This document shows positions 11,510-23,527 of a DNA stretch of 64,000 bases, in pieces. Numbering within the stretch: the stretch's first letter is position 1; every line of letters begins with the position of its first letter. Both the position numbers and the translations under genes were made by a program. Where the stretch lies: positions 36,426,795 through 36,490,794 of the forward strand of contig NC_052350.1 of the NCBI RefSeq assembly GCF_009727055.1, written 5' to 3'. The stretch comes from Benincasa hispida (Eukaryota > Streptophyta > Magnoliopsida > Cucurbitales > Cucurbitaceae). The notes below the pieces were generated by a model. The model had not been told where the DNA came from, searched no databases, and was given only the letters and a program-made list of their open reading frames with translations.

Positions 11510-12960
11510 CCTAGTAACATCTACCACTTGTCTTAGACAATATGCCGCATGTCCCGTAAACCCAGACTCTTTAGATGACCCTCGAACACTTTAGTCGTGA
11601 GAGCCTTTATAAATGGATCAACAACGTTGTACTCTGAAGCAATCTTCATAATTATCACGTCATCTCAATGGACAATCTTCCAAATCAAGTGATATTTCTA
11701 CTCATTGTCTACGATGACTTCTAAGTTCCTTAGAATTTTCCACAACACCACTGTTATCATAATAAAGTGTGATGGGTAAATACATACTTGGAATAACTTC
11801 CACATCAGTTAGGAACTTCTTAAGCCAAAAAACCTCTTTAGAAACTTCACAAGAAGCTACATATTCGTCTTCCATAGTAGAGTCTGCGATGCATCCTTGT
11901 TTGATGCTTCGCCAAACTATACCTCCTCCATTCAGAGTAAACACTGACCCTGATATGGATTTCCAAAAATTCTGATCAGTTTGAAAGTCAGCCTGTGTAT
12001 CCTGTAAGAATCAAATCCCTATCTCCGTACAAAAGCATATAGTCATTCGTTCTCCAAAGGTACTTGATGATTATTTTGGTCGTTGTCTAGTGATCTAATC
12101 GTGGATTAGATCGATATCGACTGACAATCCCTACTACATAGAAAATGTTAGGTTTGGTACATAACATTGCATACATAAGGAAACCAACAGCCGATGCATA
12201 AGGAATTAGTCTCATTGCCTCAACATCTTGAGTAGTCTTAAGATGCTGTTCCTTAGACAATACAATTTTATGCCTGAAAGGTAACAAACCCTTCTTGGAA
12301 TTGTACATCGAATATCTAACAAGTATCTTGTCAATATACAATGCCTGAGACAAGGTCAAGTTCTTCCATTCCCTAATGATTTGGATTCCTAGAACAAACT
12401 GTGCCTCTCCAAAATCTTTCATTTGGAATTGGGCGGCCAATCATTTCTTTACACCAGTCAGTAAACCTACATCATTCCTAATTAGTAGCATATCATCCAC
12501 GTACAACACGAGGAAAGCTACTGAGTTGTTGATGATTTTCTTGTAAACCCAAGGCTCATCAACATTCTAATCAAAGCCATAAGATTTGATCGCAACATCA
12601 AATCTTATATTCCAAGATCGAGATGCTTGTTTCAGTTCATAAATGGATTGATTAAGCTTGCAAACCTTTTTCTCTTGATTTTGTTCAATGAAACCTTTTG
12701 GTTGATTCATGTAGATGGTCTCTTCAAGATTACCATTCAGTCATGACGTCCATTTTCCATATTTCATAGTCATAATATGTGGCTATGGACAAGAGAATTC
12801 TGAATAGACTTTGACATGACAACAGGCGAGAAAGTTTCTTCATAGTCTACTCCCTCAACTTAGATATAACCCTTTGCCACAAGTCTAACTTTAAAGGTCT
12901 GACCTTTCCATCTATACCTCTTTTTCTCTTGTAGATCTATTTACAATCTATAGGTTTTAC
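11510..12960 (-). pseudogene. Family A reverse transcriptase and RNase H remnant
   Basis: At 12087-12440 the RT reads FQMKDFGEAQFVLGIQI, LSQALYIDKILVRY and VGFLMYAMLCTKPNI. Just upstream, around 12490-12515, the catalytic box LYVDDMLL is intact. RNase H at 11702-11944 carries the EDEYVA and YYDNSG acidic motifs. The polyprotein tail at about 11540-11620 reads FIKALTTKVFEGHLKSLGLRD, the usual end of copia pol. Stops between the open pieces (for example 12040-12087 and 12440-12937) show it is a pseudogene. Confidence 0.8.
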
Positions 12961-14180
12961 CCCATCAGGTTGATCTACAAGCTCCCAGACAGAATTGAAG
13001 TATATAGACTCAATTTCTTGATTCATGGCTTTAACCCATTCATCCTTGTTAACATCTTCCATTGTTTGTTTATAAGATAATGGATCCTCAACACCATCAT
13101 CAGTTATGATGTCTTGGGCTTCTATTAAACTCATGTAATGTACATGTGGGTTTATAACCCTCCCACTACGTCGAGACAATCTCAACTCTTGGGATGGATA
13201 CAAATGACTACATGAACCCACATCAACAACTCTTGTTGATGTATCAGCCTCTTCAACAACTCTTGTTGAAGTCTCAGTAGATTCATTAGAAATTTCACTT
13301 AAAACTATTTTACTTCGTGGTTTATGGCCCCTCATGTGGTCTTCTTCCAAGAAGGTAGTATTTTTTGATACAAACACTTTATTCTCACTTGGACCAAAGA
13401 AGTATCCACCTCCTGTTTCCTTAGGTAACCTACAAATAGGCATACTTTTGAACGAGGTTCCAACTTTTTAGGATTTTCCATTAACACATGGGCTGGACAT
13501 CCCCAAATTCTGAAGTGACGTAAACTACCTTCATGACCTCTTTATAACTCAAAAGGTGTATCAGAAACACTCTTTGAGGGTACGTTGTTCAAAATATAAA
13601 CAGTATTCTCTACTACATATCCCCAAAATGTGTCAGGAAGTTGAGCATAGCTCATCATCGATTGAACCATGTCCAAGAAGGTTTTGTTTCTCCTTTCCGA
13701 TACACCATTCTATTGAGGTGTACTAGAGACTGAGAGTTGGGACGTAATTCCATGTTTTATCATATAGTTTTTGATCTTAAGTCCATATACTCTCCATCAC
13801 AATTAGATTGTAGTCTTTTATCGTTTTACCTAACAAGTTTTTAAATTCAGTTTTGTACTCTTTGAACTTTTCAAGTGCTTCAGACTTGTGTTGCATTAGG
13901 TATTGATACCCATACCTAGAACAATCATCTATGAAAGAGATAAAATATTCATACTCTCCTCGTGCTTTTACATTCATCGGACCATAGAGGTCTGAATGTA
14001 TAAGCTCCAAAGTCTATTGGCTCTATAATCTTTTCCAGTAAAAGATCGTTTTGTCATTTTACCTTCAAGGCATGACTCACATATATGTAAAGAGTTTTCT
14101 TCTAAACCATTTAGAATTCCTATTTTCACTAATCTTTCAATCCTATTGATATTAATATGCCTAACCTTAGATACCAAAGA
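12937..14180 (-). pseudogene. Family A integrase remnant
   Basis: The zinc-binding part at 13974-14177 includes HININRIERLVKIGIL and CESCLEGKMTKRSFTGK. The catalytic core follows at 13777-14010: MELIHSDLYGPMNV with the first Asp, then FISFIDDCSRYGY. The C-terminal region and RT start are at 12937-13443, ending KDEWVKAMNQEIESIYFNSVWELVDQPDGV, the classic beginning of copia RT. Frame changes separate the three parts. Integrase normally joins the cDNA to host DNA. Confidence 0.8.
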
Positions 14181-14191
14181 TGGGCATTTTT

Positions 14192-14640
14192 TTAAGGAGA
14201 AACTCTCGGTCTTTTAACAGTTGTTGCCGTTTTAAACATTTCAGTATTTAGCACGATTTTTGTAACTAACGACCTTAGTACATATAAGTTATTTTCCATT
14301 GAACCAAAGCCTAGTTCTATTCCATTCTTCAAAATAAACACTTTATTTTCAGAGAAGGATAATGAATACTTTTGTTCAATCAGACAAGAAATTGAAATTA
14401 AGTTCCTCTTGATATGAGGTACTACATATACGTCATCGAATAACATATATTGTTTCTTGTCCAAAAATAACTTAAGCCTCCCTACAGCAACAACTGAAAC
14501 AACCTTACCAGTACCGACTCTGAGAGTCATCTCTCCAACTACCAATTGTCTCCAGGAATTAAATCCCTCGTAAGAAGAACATATATGATTAGTAGATCCT
14601 GAATTAACTATCGAGGCAGAATCATCATTCTCTCTAAGTG
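14192..14640 (-). pseudogene. Family A protease / pre-integrase remnant
   Basis: The open stretch 14192-14545 includes LRVGTGKVVSVVAVGRLKL, FDDVYVVPHIKRNLISISCL and FSENKVFILKNG. This is the second half of the copia aspartic protease and the start of the GAG-pre-integrase domain (the VYYVP..KRNLIS motif). The catalytic D(S/T)G lies just upstream, in sequence too damaged for me to read confidently. Confidence 0.75.
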
Positions 14641-15212
14641 CGTCTTCGAGTCAAATAAATCAGATTTATTTTCTTTGGAGTTCTTCATTTTCTAGAGAGT
14701 AGTGGGATTAAGTCCACAACTCATATCATAAACTCAAAGTTTTATCTTAGAGGGTGATCCTCATTGATTAACTTCATTAGATTTAGCAACAATTTCTTTC
14801 TCTATTTATCCCTTGACATTCAACAATTGGAGTTTATCTAGGGAGCTAACATTACTGGTTTCATTGTCATCAACCCTGTTTTGCTTGAATTGTGAGAACT
14901 TTCGTTCAAATAATTCTTGCATTGATTGCATGATCTGATGTGCAATGACCATGCTCTCAAATCTTTTGGCTAATGCATTAAGTATGCTTGCCAAAATGTG
15001 ATCCCCGACCTTAGAAGTAGCCTTTGTCCATATTTCGTATGAATCACGAACATTCGTGTTGCATCAGGGGTTGGAACTCAAGGACAATCCTCAATCATGA
15101 CAATGTTGAGGTTGTTAACCAAGAATTTTTTTTAAATTGAATCTTTCCAAGTCGTATAATTAAAAACGGTCAAATAACTAGAGGCAACTAATGGAAAATT
15201 ACAGTTTGACAT
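14641..15212 (-). pseudogene. Family A gag
   Basis: A methionine at 15212 opens MSNCNFPLVASSYLTVFNYT, followed by TWKDSI, the start pattern expected of copia gag (an N-terminal helix and a Y..W motif). A stop follows about 28 codons in. Further downstream DSYEIWTKATSKVGDHILAS leads into the open stretch 14806-14994 with a predicted helical HQIMQSMQELFERKFSQFK. The copy at 10555-11500 is a clear duplicate. Confidence 0.75.
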
Positions 15213-18200
15213 TTTTGTTGAAAAGAAACAAATTGATCCACATTAAATTTTAGCATAACTCTAAAACATCCAATTAATTTTAGCAAAAACTAAATGAACC
15301 CCATTTAATATCTAATTTTACAAAGATACTTCAGTAATTTAGGACAAAAACTACTGAAGGATAGTCAGTCGTTCCTTCACTGAACGGTGTGAATATTAAG
15401 GGAGAAACGTGAGTGAAAAAATTGACATATCATATATATCTTTGTCCTCCCACTGAGTATTTTAATAACTAGGGTTTAATTAACTTAAGAGAAATACAAC
15501 TAATTATTTTTACTAAGTGATTGTTTAAGTTTGCCCAAAAGTAACACTTACTTTGAATGGTTATTATTATTATTTTTTTTTATCAATTTTAGTTAAACAA
15601 TTTAACAAACCTTAATCAACAATTGCATGCTCATAGCAAATTTATCTAATTCACCTTTCCAGGTTAGTTCACAAGTAGGGGTGTTTCATTTCTGTTAACT
15701 TAAATACCCCAACCTAGACAGAACTAACCTTAGACAAAAGGTCCCTTGTAGATACATTTGCTACAACTTTAGTATTTTATTAAAACCAATTTAATCCTAT
15801 TAAACTGTTTAAAAAGATTAAACTAATTTCTAATCTCATTAGAAATTTGTGATCTTAGGTCTATGTGAATCATATTTTAAAACTATGTAAAAAACAATTT
15901 TACCTAAGTTTGCATGCAATTCTGAATTATTGATTTTAATTTCTAATTTCATTTAATAATTATTCTTATAAAATAAATGAAACAAATTAAAATTATACAT
16001 TGCATCCATTGATGTACTTGGTAAATTATAACAATTATAAATTACCTAAGTTAGTGTGATGCTTTATGTAATTTTATTTCATTACTAACATACATAACAT
16101 TTATATACTAAAGTAATGAAATAATTAATAACATACATTCAAACATACTTCTAACTATATATTATAACACTTATAATATAAATGAGACATAACTATGTTA
16201 TTAATGCATGCAAGCGTATAGTATAACACTTGTATTATATGATGGATGAACATGCTATAAAATTAAATCATGCAACTATATATTATAACATTTATAATAT
16301 AGATGATGCATGAATAATGCATAACTTATGGTGGGATTTTACTATATGACATATGTTGGAATAAAACGAACGGGTGATGGGGTTATTGCACGCAATCATG
16401 CGTTGGACATGCTTAAGCTATGCGTTTATGCCCATGCATTGGAGGTCATGCATTGGAATGAAAATGCGTTAATCTAGTATGCAATGACCATGCGTTCCTA
16501 TCACAAGTTTTCTTGCCTTCTTGCCAAGTATAACAAAAATGCAAGTTTCTCGGGTAATCCGAGGTCGAACACAGGGACTTGTCACTCAATAATGCTTGTG
16601 AAGCAATGCATTTGAGGCGATGAATAAAAGTAAAAAGAAGAAGTTTAATGGATTTACACACTACTCCTACTCCTAACTAAACAGATTGAGCAATAATGAG
16701 AATTGATAGATACACAACAACCATTAACACATAATAATGTTTATTATCTTCAATCGCTCAAGTAATCCCAGCTCATCGCACTAACGCATCGCACACCTCT
16801 CGGTGGTCAGCCGCATGACTATATCTCTATAGTGCATGGTTGCGTCGAGCATAAGATTGTGCCTATCTCTAGGAACAATGCATACTTTGCTTTAGTGTGT
16901 TCCATCTCTTACCTTCTCAGGCAGTTAGACGCGACTAATTAACTTATAGACAATCATTGCAAAAACCCATAGACAAGTGTTGCTATAGCCTTTCACCAAG
17001 CAAAGAGGATTAACTCACTATACTCGCACAATGCACATCTCTCGGTGGGTTGCTACATGCGTCCTATCTCTAGGCTACACGATTAAGTATGCGATTGCCT
17101 TTGATAAATAAACGATGAAGGTAAATGACGATAAAGATAAAGATGATAAAGAAGATGACATTGAAGGAATCAAGGTATGCATTGATTACAAAATGTCTTA
17201 ATATCTTAAGCTAAAATCTAATACAATACAGAGTTTAGAGGAGAAATGAAAGACTTTGCGTCAAGGCTGCTGGTGGTGCCATGGATGAATGGTGGAGATA
17301 TCTCTCTCGAGCTCTATCTCCGACGAAAGCTCCGGTCGTCACTTAGTCTGGTTAGTGGAGATGAAGAATTCTCATTGAAAATCTCGCTCATGCTCTCATC
17401 TGTGATCGCAAACCTATGCCTTGAGGCAGAAGTTCGAATGCTTTGAAATGAAGGTCCAAGGGGCTATTTATAGAGTTTAAATGCCGACAGCTATCATGAT
17501 TGCGTTATGTTTCATTGCTGCCTTTGTCGTGGTATAGGCAATGTCACATCGTCTTATCTTGTTGATACTCCCAAGGTATGCGTCCGAGCTTGATTCAGCT
17601 GAAGTATCAACGTATTCTACCCATCTTGCGATCGTCCTTCTATTATGGTTGTCACTCCGTGGCCGCAATCTCCAAATGATCACCGTATTCGCTCGATCAC
17701 CGCAACTTCTATGCGATGGACGCATTCGATCACCGTATGCATTCGTTTATGCGATAGCTCGGTTTTCAGCGTATACATTTGTATTTGTGGTCGCCTGGCT
17801 TCAGCGAATGTGTTTGTCTGCGATTGCTTATTTTCAACGCATGCGTTTGATTCCTACGATAGCTACAAAAATACACTTTGGCACGGAGTAACGCATAATA
17901 TTGGGGTCAGTGAGGATTCAGGTGCTACCGTATTTTTCTACTTGTTAGCCCTCATAATTCTAAATAAAAGGCTTATAATAACTGAAATTTCTGCCAGTTA
18001 TCAACATACATTATGACATATCTAAAATAATTAAACCATAAATCATATGTATAATTTAAACAACAATAATGGACCGAGATTGGAATTCTAAGTCATTAAT
18101 TAAATTAATATAACATTTATATTAATTTAATTAATCAAAAACTAACTATTACAATAATAAATAATCATCCAATTCGAAACAGGTGAATCGAGCCTTGAAC

Positions 18201-18770
18201 CGCTCGAACCAAATCACGGCCAGTCCAGATGAACCCAAACCGATCAAACCGGAAAACCCATGAACCAAATCGGACCAGAAAACCATGAACCACGTGCGAA
18301 CTGGAGCTGGACCGCACGTCTTCAACGTCTCAGAGCATCGCGACGCTGTGCCCTAGCGTCATGACACTATGGAAAAAAGACTCTGTCCGACGCATTGCAC
18401 CGTCACGATGCTAGGGCACAACGTCGCGATGCTATTGTACGATCGCTCATTATAAAGTTTTGAACAACTTCAAAACACCTCCGATTTTGGCCTCGCTTTC
18501 TCCAGATCATCACTGGGAACACCACGAGTGACTCAAAACAACAAATTACAGAATTGATAGCGATTAAATACCCCAAAACATGGGCCTTTACAAATAAAAT
18601 TTGTAAAATAAAAAAAATTGTAAAACTAAGATCCAACCCCGAAATATCCATAATAGCAACCATTCGATAAACATTCATCAACATGAAAAATTTACAGAAT
18701 GCATTTTATCACTGTAATTAAATTCTGGAAATAAAAAAAAATGGGATCAAAACCTGACTCTAATACCAAT
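15213..18770 (-). mobile_element. Untranslated leader of the minus-strand family A element
   Basis: Non-coding sequence between the LTR and gag. Parts are collinear with the reverse complement of 8315-9650, including the sequence flanking the insertion at 16354-18003, which is absent from the 8315-9650 copy. The segment at 18300-18440 has repeated GCATCGCGACGCT-like palindromic motifs, paralleled at 8630-8740. No coding sequence is supported. Confidence 0.65.
16354..18003. mobile_element. 1.65-kb nested insertion, probable solo LTR
   Basis: The insertion begins TGTTGGAATAAAACG and ends CTGCCAGTTATCA, flanked by ACATA at 16349-16353 and 18004-18008. The uninterrupted site can be read in the sister leader near 9000 (reverse complement), which supports both ends. 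TG...CA ends and a 5-bp duplication fit a solo LTR. The segment AATCCGAGGTCGAACACAGG at about 16555 resembles a block common in Ty3/gypsy-type LTRs, but I cannot assign a family. ORFs inside (16446-16661, 17246-18016) show no recognisable domain. Confidence 0.75.
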
Positions 18771-18867
18771 TGAAGGGGAATTGGTGATGGTTTTGCAGCG
18801 AAAGCGGGGATCGTTCCCAATTTTAGTTTTCACATAATTATAAAATTTCATAATAGAAATAAGATTA

Positions 18868-20030
18868 TGTTGGGTTTTATGTCCTAAAACTCGCGGTTTG
18901 TAAACAATAAACTTATTATGTAAATCAATAAAGTTGTTTGTAAACAACTACTGGGCTTTAGTGGAGTAACCCGATAGTGAACAAATGAGGGTTAATTTGA
19001 TTTAAAGAGTTTAACCAATTAATCTCGAATCGTTGGAGCCCATAATCTGTAGGTCCATTAAGTCTTCTTACTAGCTCACAAACTGAATAAACCTTAGAAT
19101 AGCATGATGATTTAATTTGAAACGTTCAAATTCAAATTAAGGAAATCGGTAATTATATATGATATAATTACTTGTTTAATTATAGAATTAAACGAAATTG
19201 GAGAATTGATTTATATTTAAATATGATTTAAATATTAATTTCATGAATAGGGATTCATGGTAGTGGAATTGGTGTTTAATTAATTTAATATTTGATATTA
19301 AATTAATATAATTAATTAAATTATTTAATTAATTATCAATTATTAATTTTATTTGAAAAATTAATTAATTGAATTAATTTTTGTAAAATTAATAAATTTT
19401 CAATTTAATTAAAAAGAATTAAAACTAAAAATAAGTTTTGATTTTGAAAATTATTTCAAAATTGAAAAGAAAAATATGAAAATTGAAAAAAAAAGAGATT
19501 TTTCGACTTTGGCTTAAGTACCTAACTCATCTAATTCCACTAAGTCCACCAAGTAGGTGGTGTCTTCATTTGATGAAGACTTCAAGCATGTTATATTTGA
19601 TTCAAAACAGTTGAATTATTCAGCTGAAAAAGGCATGCAAAGTGAATTTGAAAAGAGAGAAAACTGAAGAAGGGTTCTTAGTTTTTCCTCTGCATTGTTC
19701 ATCTTCTCTCCTCAACTTCCCTCTAAATCTCCACTCATTTTGAGTCCCACAACTTAATCTAATGTCGTAGAGGATAATAGAGAAGATTTTGTGGTGGTTC
19801 ACGATCAGTAGAGCAGAAGATTGCAGTTGAATTCGTGGATTGAAGAGAGTCTTCAAAGGTATTTACTGAAACTATCTTTTCATTTGATGAACATGCTTAG
19901 TTTGAAGCTAAAATTGAATTAGACTGCTTAATGATTCTGTTTTCTTCTGCTTTTTTTTTTTTTTTTTTCCATGATTTACATGAAGAGAGAAGCCAATGTG
20001 AGAGACTCTGTCATGTATCCCATTAACCCC
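18868..20030 (+). mobile_element. Family C LTR nested in the family A LTR
   Basis: It starts TGTTGGGTTTTATGTCC followed by TAAAACTCG, matching other family C LTR starts at 32222 and 63002. The 3' limit is uncertain: the end near a poly(T) run at 19951-19968 resembles the TTCTGC...CATG ends of family C, but I could not find a clean 5-bp duplication of GATTA. At about 1.15 kb it is shorter than the 1.83-kb copy at 25427, so an internal deletion is likely. Confidence 0.65.
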
Positions 20031-20082
20031 ACTTATGATAGAGAGGAAAAGTAAGCCTAATTTAATTTAATTCAAAAAATTA

Positions 20083-20097
20083 NNNNNNNNNNNNNNN
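20083..20097. other. Assembly gap (15 N)
   Basis: Fifteen consecutive N bases within the family A LTR, just past a nested LTR. The length is unlikely to be the true missing length. Collapsed or misjoined LTR sequence is possible here. Confidence 0.99.
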
Positions 20098-21431
20098 ATA
20101 TATGTATATAACTATATGTTATATCAAATATAACATATAATCTATAGTTTTTATATTGTATTAAATACAATATAATCTATGTTTATATTTTCTCTCAACA
20201 TTACATGACATTTAATATAAATCATATTTATACTAAATTCAATTATATGAATCTCATCCATATATCTAATATTTGATTCATATTCAAATATTTAATCTCT
20301 CTCAAAATACTTTATATTATAATGTATCTAATACATTATATTAATTATATCACATATAATTAATTCTATAAATTAATTTGAACAATTCACATTAATCCAA
20401 AACTTAATTCTCAATAAATCCTTATTGCTACAAAGGAAACCTCATGGATATCTAGATTGAAGCTCTAATGATAATCGGGTAATTAATTAAACTCTTTAAT
20501 TAAATTACCCAACATCCATTGACTGTTGGTCACACCATTAGAGACCGACAACTGTACTCTTCACACTACAAATATATTTCTGTGTCTATTGGATATAACC
20601 AATCAATAGTGCGATGACTTTTCACAAATTGTTTGTTAGTACAGCTGGGTCAAAAGGACCGTTTTGCTCCTATAGTCACATCTAACTTCTTAATTATCAT
20701 TGATTCCTCTACTGAACAATAAGTCATAGTCCAACTATGACAAAGTCCCTCTCGGGCCAAGAGAGAGTGTGACCACATTGTTAAAGCCTCAGAATCAACA
20801 TTTAAGGAAGCAATTTATCTACTTACACCGACATCAGGGAAGGAGTGAATTCTGTTTTGTGTAGCTGTGTTTCTAACTCCTCAATCAGACGAATTCCCAA
20901 AATGGTAGGCAGATTGAGTTGACAATCTTGCCACTCTAACCCATATAAATCAAAAGACCACCTTCATAGTCAAGAGTTTGCAACTCATTTAAGATTCAGG
21001 TCATGTCACCTATGATCATTTTGGTGAAATGCAAGTCTCTACTATTAGCGGTGTTATATAATGAGACTAATCATTTCGTGGTTCGGTCTTATATAAACTC
21101 TTTGTATAGGATACCCCGCTCACATGTCTTCGATCATTTGTAGCACTTCACAACACTTATAACATCTACAAAGCGGGCTGTATCCGTAGTTTCACAAGGA
21201 TAAGGTACCCAATCTTATCCATCTACTACAGACCATTTAGGTTATCATTTAAATATGATCTACCCGCATGTCTCTACATACATATTTAAATTACATAAAA
21301 TAACCTAGGATCTTAGTTTACTGGATTGAGTGAATGCTCATAAAATAATAATTATTTTATTAATAACAATTTTTTTATACAATGTTAACAAACTACGAGA
21401 ATAAAAGAGATTTAGGACACCAATTCCAACA

Positions 21432-22640
21432 ATTTGACATCTACCTCCTTTCAATTTGTTCAAATCTTTCTCCATCAACTTGGATCTAACTCATTTGTAA
21501 AATAAGCTCAACAGGATGCTACGTGAAAAAAAAGCCTGCCACGTCTGCCATTTTACTAGAATGTCCAGAGGATGTAGCCGCAGCTGCGTACATATACAAC
21601 ACACTGAAAGAGAAGAAGGAAAAAAACACAGTGTGAAAAGGGAAAATACCAGCGAAAGAACATAGGGTTTTCAAGAACATCCTTCGTTCCGTCTGTTAGC
21701 AAACTCGCGGTGAGGAAGAGGAAGCAGTAACCACGTTCAAGTCGATGAGAAGTAGGAAACTGTCAACTGGCGGCTCGACACATCAATCCTAATCCATCAT
21801 TCTTTATCTATCTTCTTACCATATTGCTACCCAAATAGTATTGTAGTTTGTATTTCATTTAAGCGTTATGTCATGATCTTTGCTTCATTCTCATTCTCTA
21901 TTTTCATTTCTTATTTCTTCACGAGTAGCTAAATAAAAAATGGGTTGAGATGAGTATATAATCATTCTAGCGAATGTACCTTGAGTGGACGTTTGGTTTG
22001 ATTAATCAATGCATATTTCTTTAAGTTTGGTTCCATTTAGCCCATTGAATCAAGTAGCAACAATAAACTGCTTGTAAGGGATTGTGGATTGCATTAATCA
22101 AAGTTGGTAGTATATGTAGAGATAAAGATAACCCTCCATTCATGTAACTTCCAGGCATAGATCCTAGAAATAGGGTAAATATGACTTCCTCACCAAAAAG
22201 TTGAGTATAATGTTGTGGTTAAGGAATACAAACCGAAACTCTTGTTTATATTCCAAGGAAGGATGGTAATCATCTCAACCCTTTTATCCACGCAAAATTA
22301 TCTCTCTCTATCGCACAATAAGTTTTCATACTATGCATTTTGTCGTTACGTGAATTGGAATTTGAATCTGTAAAATCAAATATGAACATCATTAATAGGG
22401 TTATTTGGCATGAAAATCCCTCAGTCTGACCTTGGTCCTCAGCAAGTAATTTAGCTTTTTAGAAGTATATACTTTTGCTTTTGAAGAGATAACTTGTGCA
22501 TAATTCATTCACATCCACAGAACAGTGAGCACATAATTATTACACAAAATTTACCATCTTCATTAAAACCGAAGAGCACCAAGCAGTCAGTTGCTCGGTG
22601 TTCTGCATCGGTGTGAGCTCGAATCCGATGTCGATCGACC
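21432..22640. other. Non-repetitive-looking spacer, no gene called
   Basis: About 1.2 kb with locally higher GC near 21540-21780 and a purine-rich stretch at 21600-21660. I see no conserved protein, no long ORF and no paired splice sites I trust. It could hold a UTR or a non-coding transcript, but nothing in the sequence decides this. Confidence 0.35.
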
Positions 22641-22649
22641 GATGATCAC

Positions 22650-23440
22650 CCTAGATAAGTGCAAGATTGATAGAAGACAACACCTAAAGGACACTAAAAG
22701 GTTTCATATTTGTGTATACTCCCTTCTTAACCATAAAATGTGCACCTAAATATGTCACAACAAAATTAATTGAAGGTAAGGGTTGCTAGTTTTTTTGCTG
22801 CTAGATAAAAGCAAGATAATTGCAAGATACATAACACCTAGAAAGGGAACTAAACATTTTCATACCAGTGTATTCTCACTCTTAATATCCCACAAAAATA
22901 TGCATCTAAATGTGTCACAACAAAATTAGAGGTTAGGGTTGGTAACTTTTCGTTGAAAGATAGTGCAAGATAGATGGAAAATAACTTCTAGAAAGACACT
23001 AAAAAGTTCCATACATATGTATTCTTACTCTCATTTGTTTGATGAACAACTTCTTCAACATCAAAAGGATAAAAGTTCAAATTGGGTTTAACCTCACGGT
23101 AATAAAGTATATATTTCTTGCAAGCACATACAGGTATGTAACTTTCTAAAATCTTTTTAGGTGTTTTCTTTTATCTTGTACTTATATCTTGCAAGTATCT
23201 TGCAGCAAAAAAACAAAAAGAAAAAAATCATCAACCATTAACCCTAGATTTTTTGTTACACATTTAAATGCATATTTTGTGAGATTGAGAGTGAGAATAC
23301 ACAGGTATGGAACTTTTTAATATATTTCTAGGTGTTGTCTTCTATCTATCTTGCAACAAAAAAAAAAAAAAAAAAAAAAAAACCCTTCTATACTTGTGTT
23401 GTGACACATTAAAATACATATAAAAATTTTGTGAAATTAA
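22650..23440. repeat. Foldback array of a ~150-bp unit (direct then inverted copies)
   Basis: Three diverged direct copies, the third partial, run from about 22650 to 23035. Each contains CACTAAAAAGTTCCATAC-like sequence, TGTGTATTCTCACTC, AATGTGTCACAACAAAATT and GCAAGATA. From about 23115 to 23440 the same unit reappears in reverse orientation (for example GAGTGAGAATACACAGGTAT and TATCTTGCAAGTATCTTGC), also in two to three copies. The whole forms a palindrome of roughly 800 bp centred near 23075. Poly(A) runs mark unit ends, such as 23357-23381. Confidence 0.7.
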
Positions 23441-23527
23441 ATACCAACTAGAACAACTAATTGTTTCTATGAATTACTTGTACAATCAACTATACATGTC
23501 ATTAGAAAGGAAATAAGATATAGTTTA

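Larger units (their letters stand above)
11500..21431 (-). mobile_element. Family A copia element, minus strand, with nested insertions
   Basis: Reading the minus strand gives a 5' LTR (21431 to 18771), a tRNA-Met primer site (reverse complement TTGGTATTAGAG, about 18760-18770), a 3.5-kb leader, gag from 15212, then protease, integrase, RT and RNase H to about 11540. The 3' LTR is missing: RNase H is followed by a tandem gag fragment. Nested insertions are at 16354-18003 in the leader and from 18868 in the LTR. The coding region is broken throughout, so the element is dead. Confidence 0.8.
18771..21431 (-). mobile_element. Family A 5' LTR (minus), split by a nested LTR
   Basis: On the minus strand the LTR starts at 21431 with TGTTGGAATTGGTGTCC and ends at 18771 with CCCCTTCA beside the primer-binding site. 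It is 2661 bp including the insertion starting at 18868. It is collinear with 6359-8314 and 56236-58182. A 15-base run of N lies inside. Confidence 0.8.

Noticed and set aside
17246..18016. Overlapping plus-strand ORFs of 66-123 residues
   Set aside because: No recognisable domain; they fall inside a 1.65-kb insertion with LTR-like ends and are likely chance frames in locally GC-richer DNA.
6359..21431. Reading the two family A LTRs as the pair of one element
   Set aside because: They are in opposite orientation, each is followed by its own primer site and leader, so they must be two 5' ends.
22900..23260. Telomere-like GGTTAGGGTT / AACCCTA words
   Set aside because: Each occurs singly within a larger ~150-bp repeat unit and never in tandem, so this is not an interstitial telomere.
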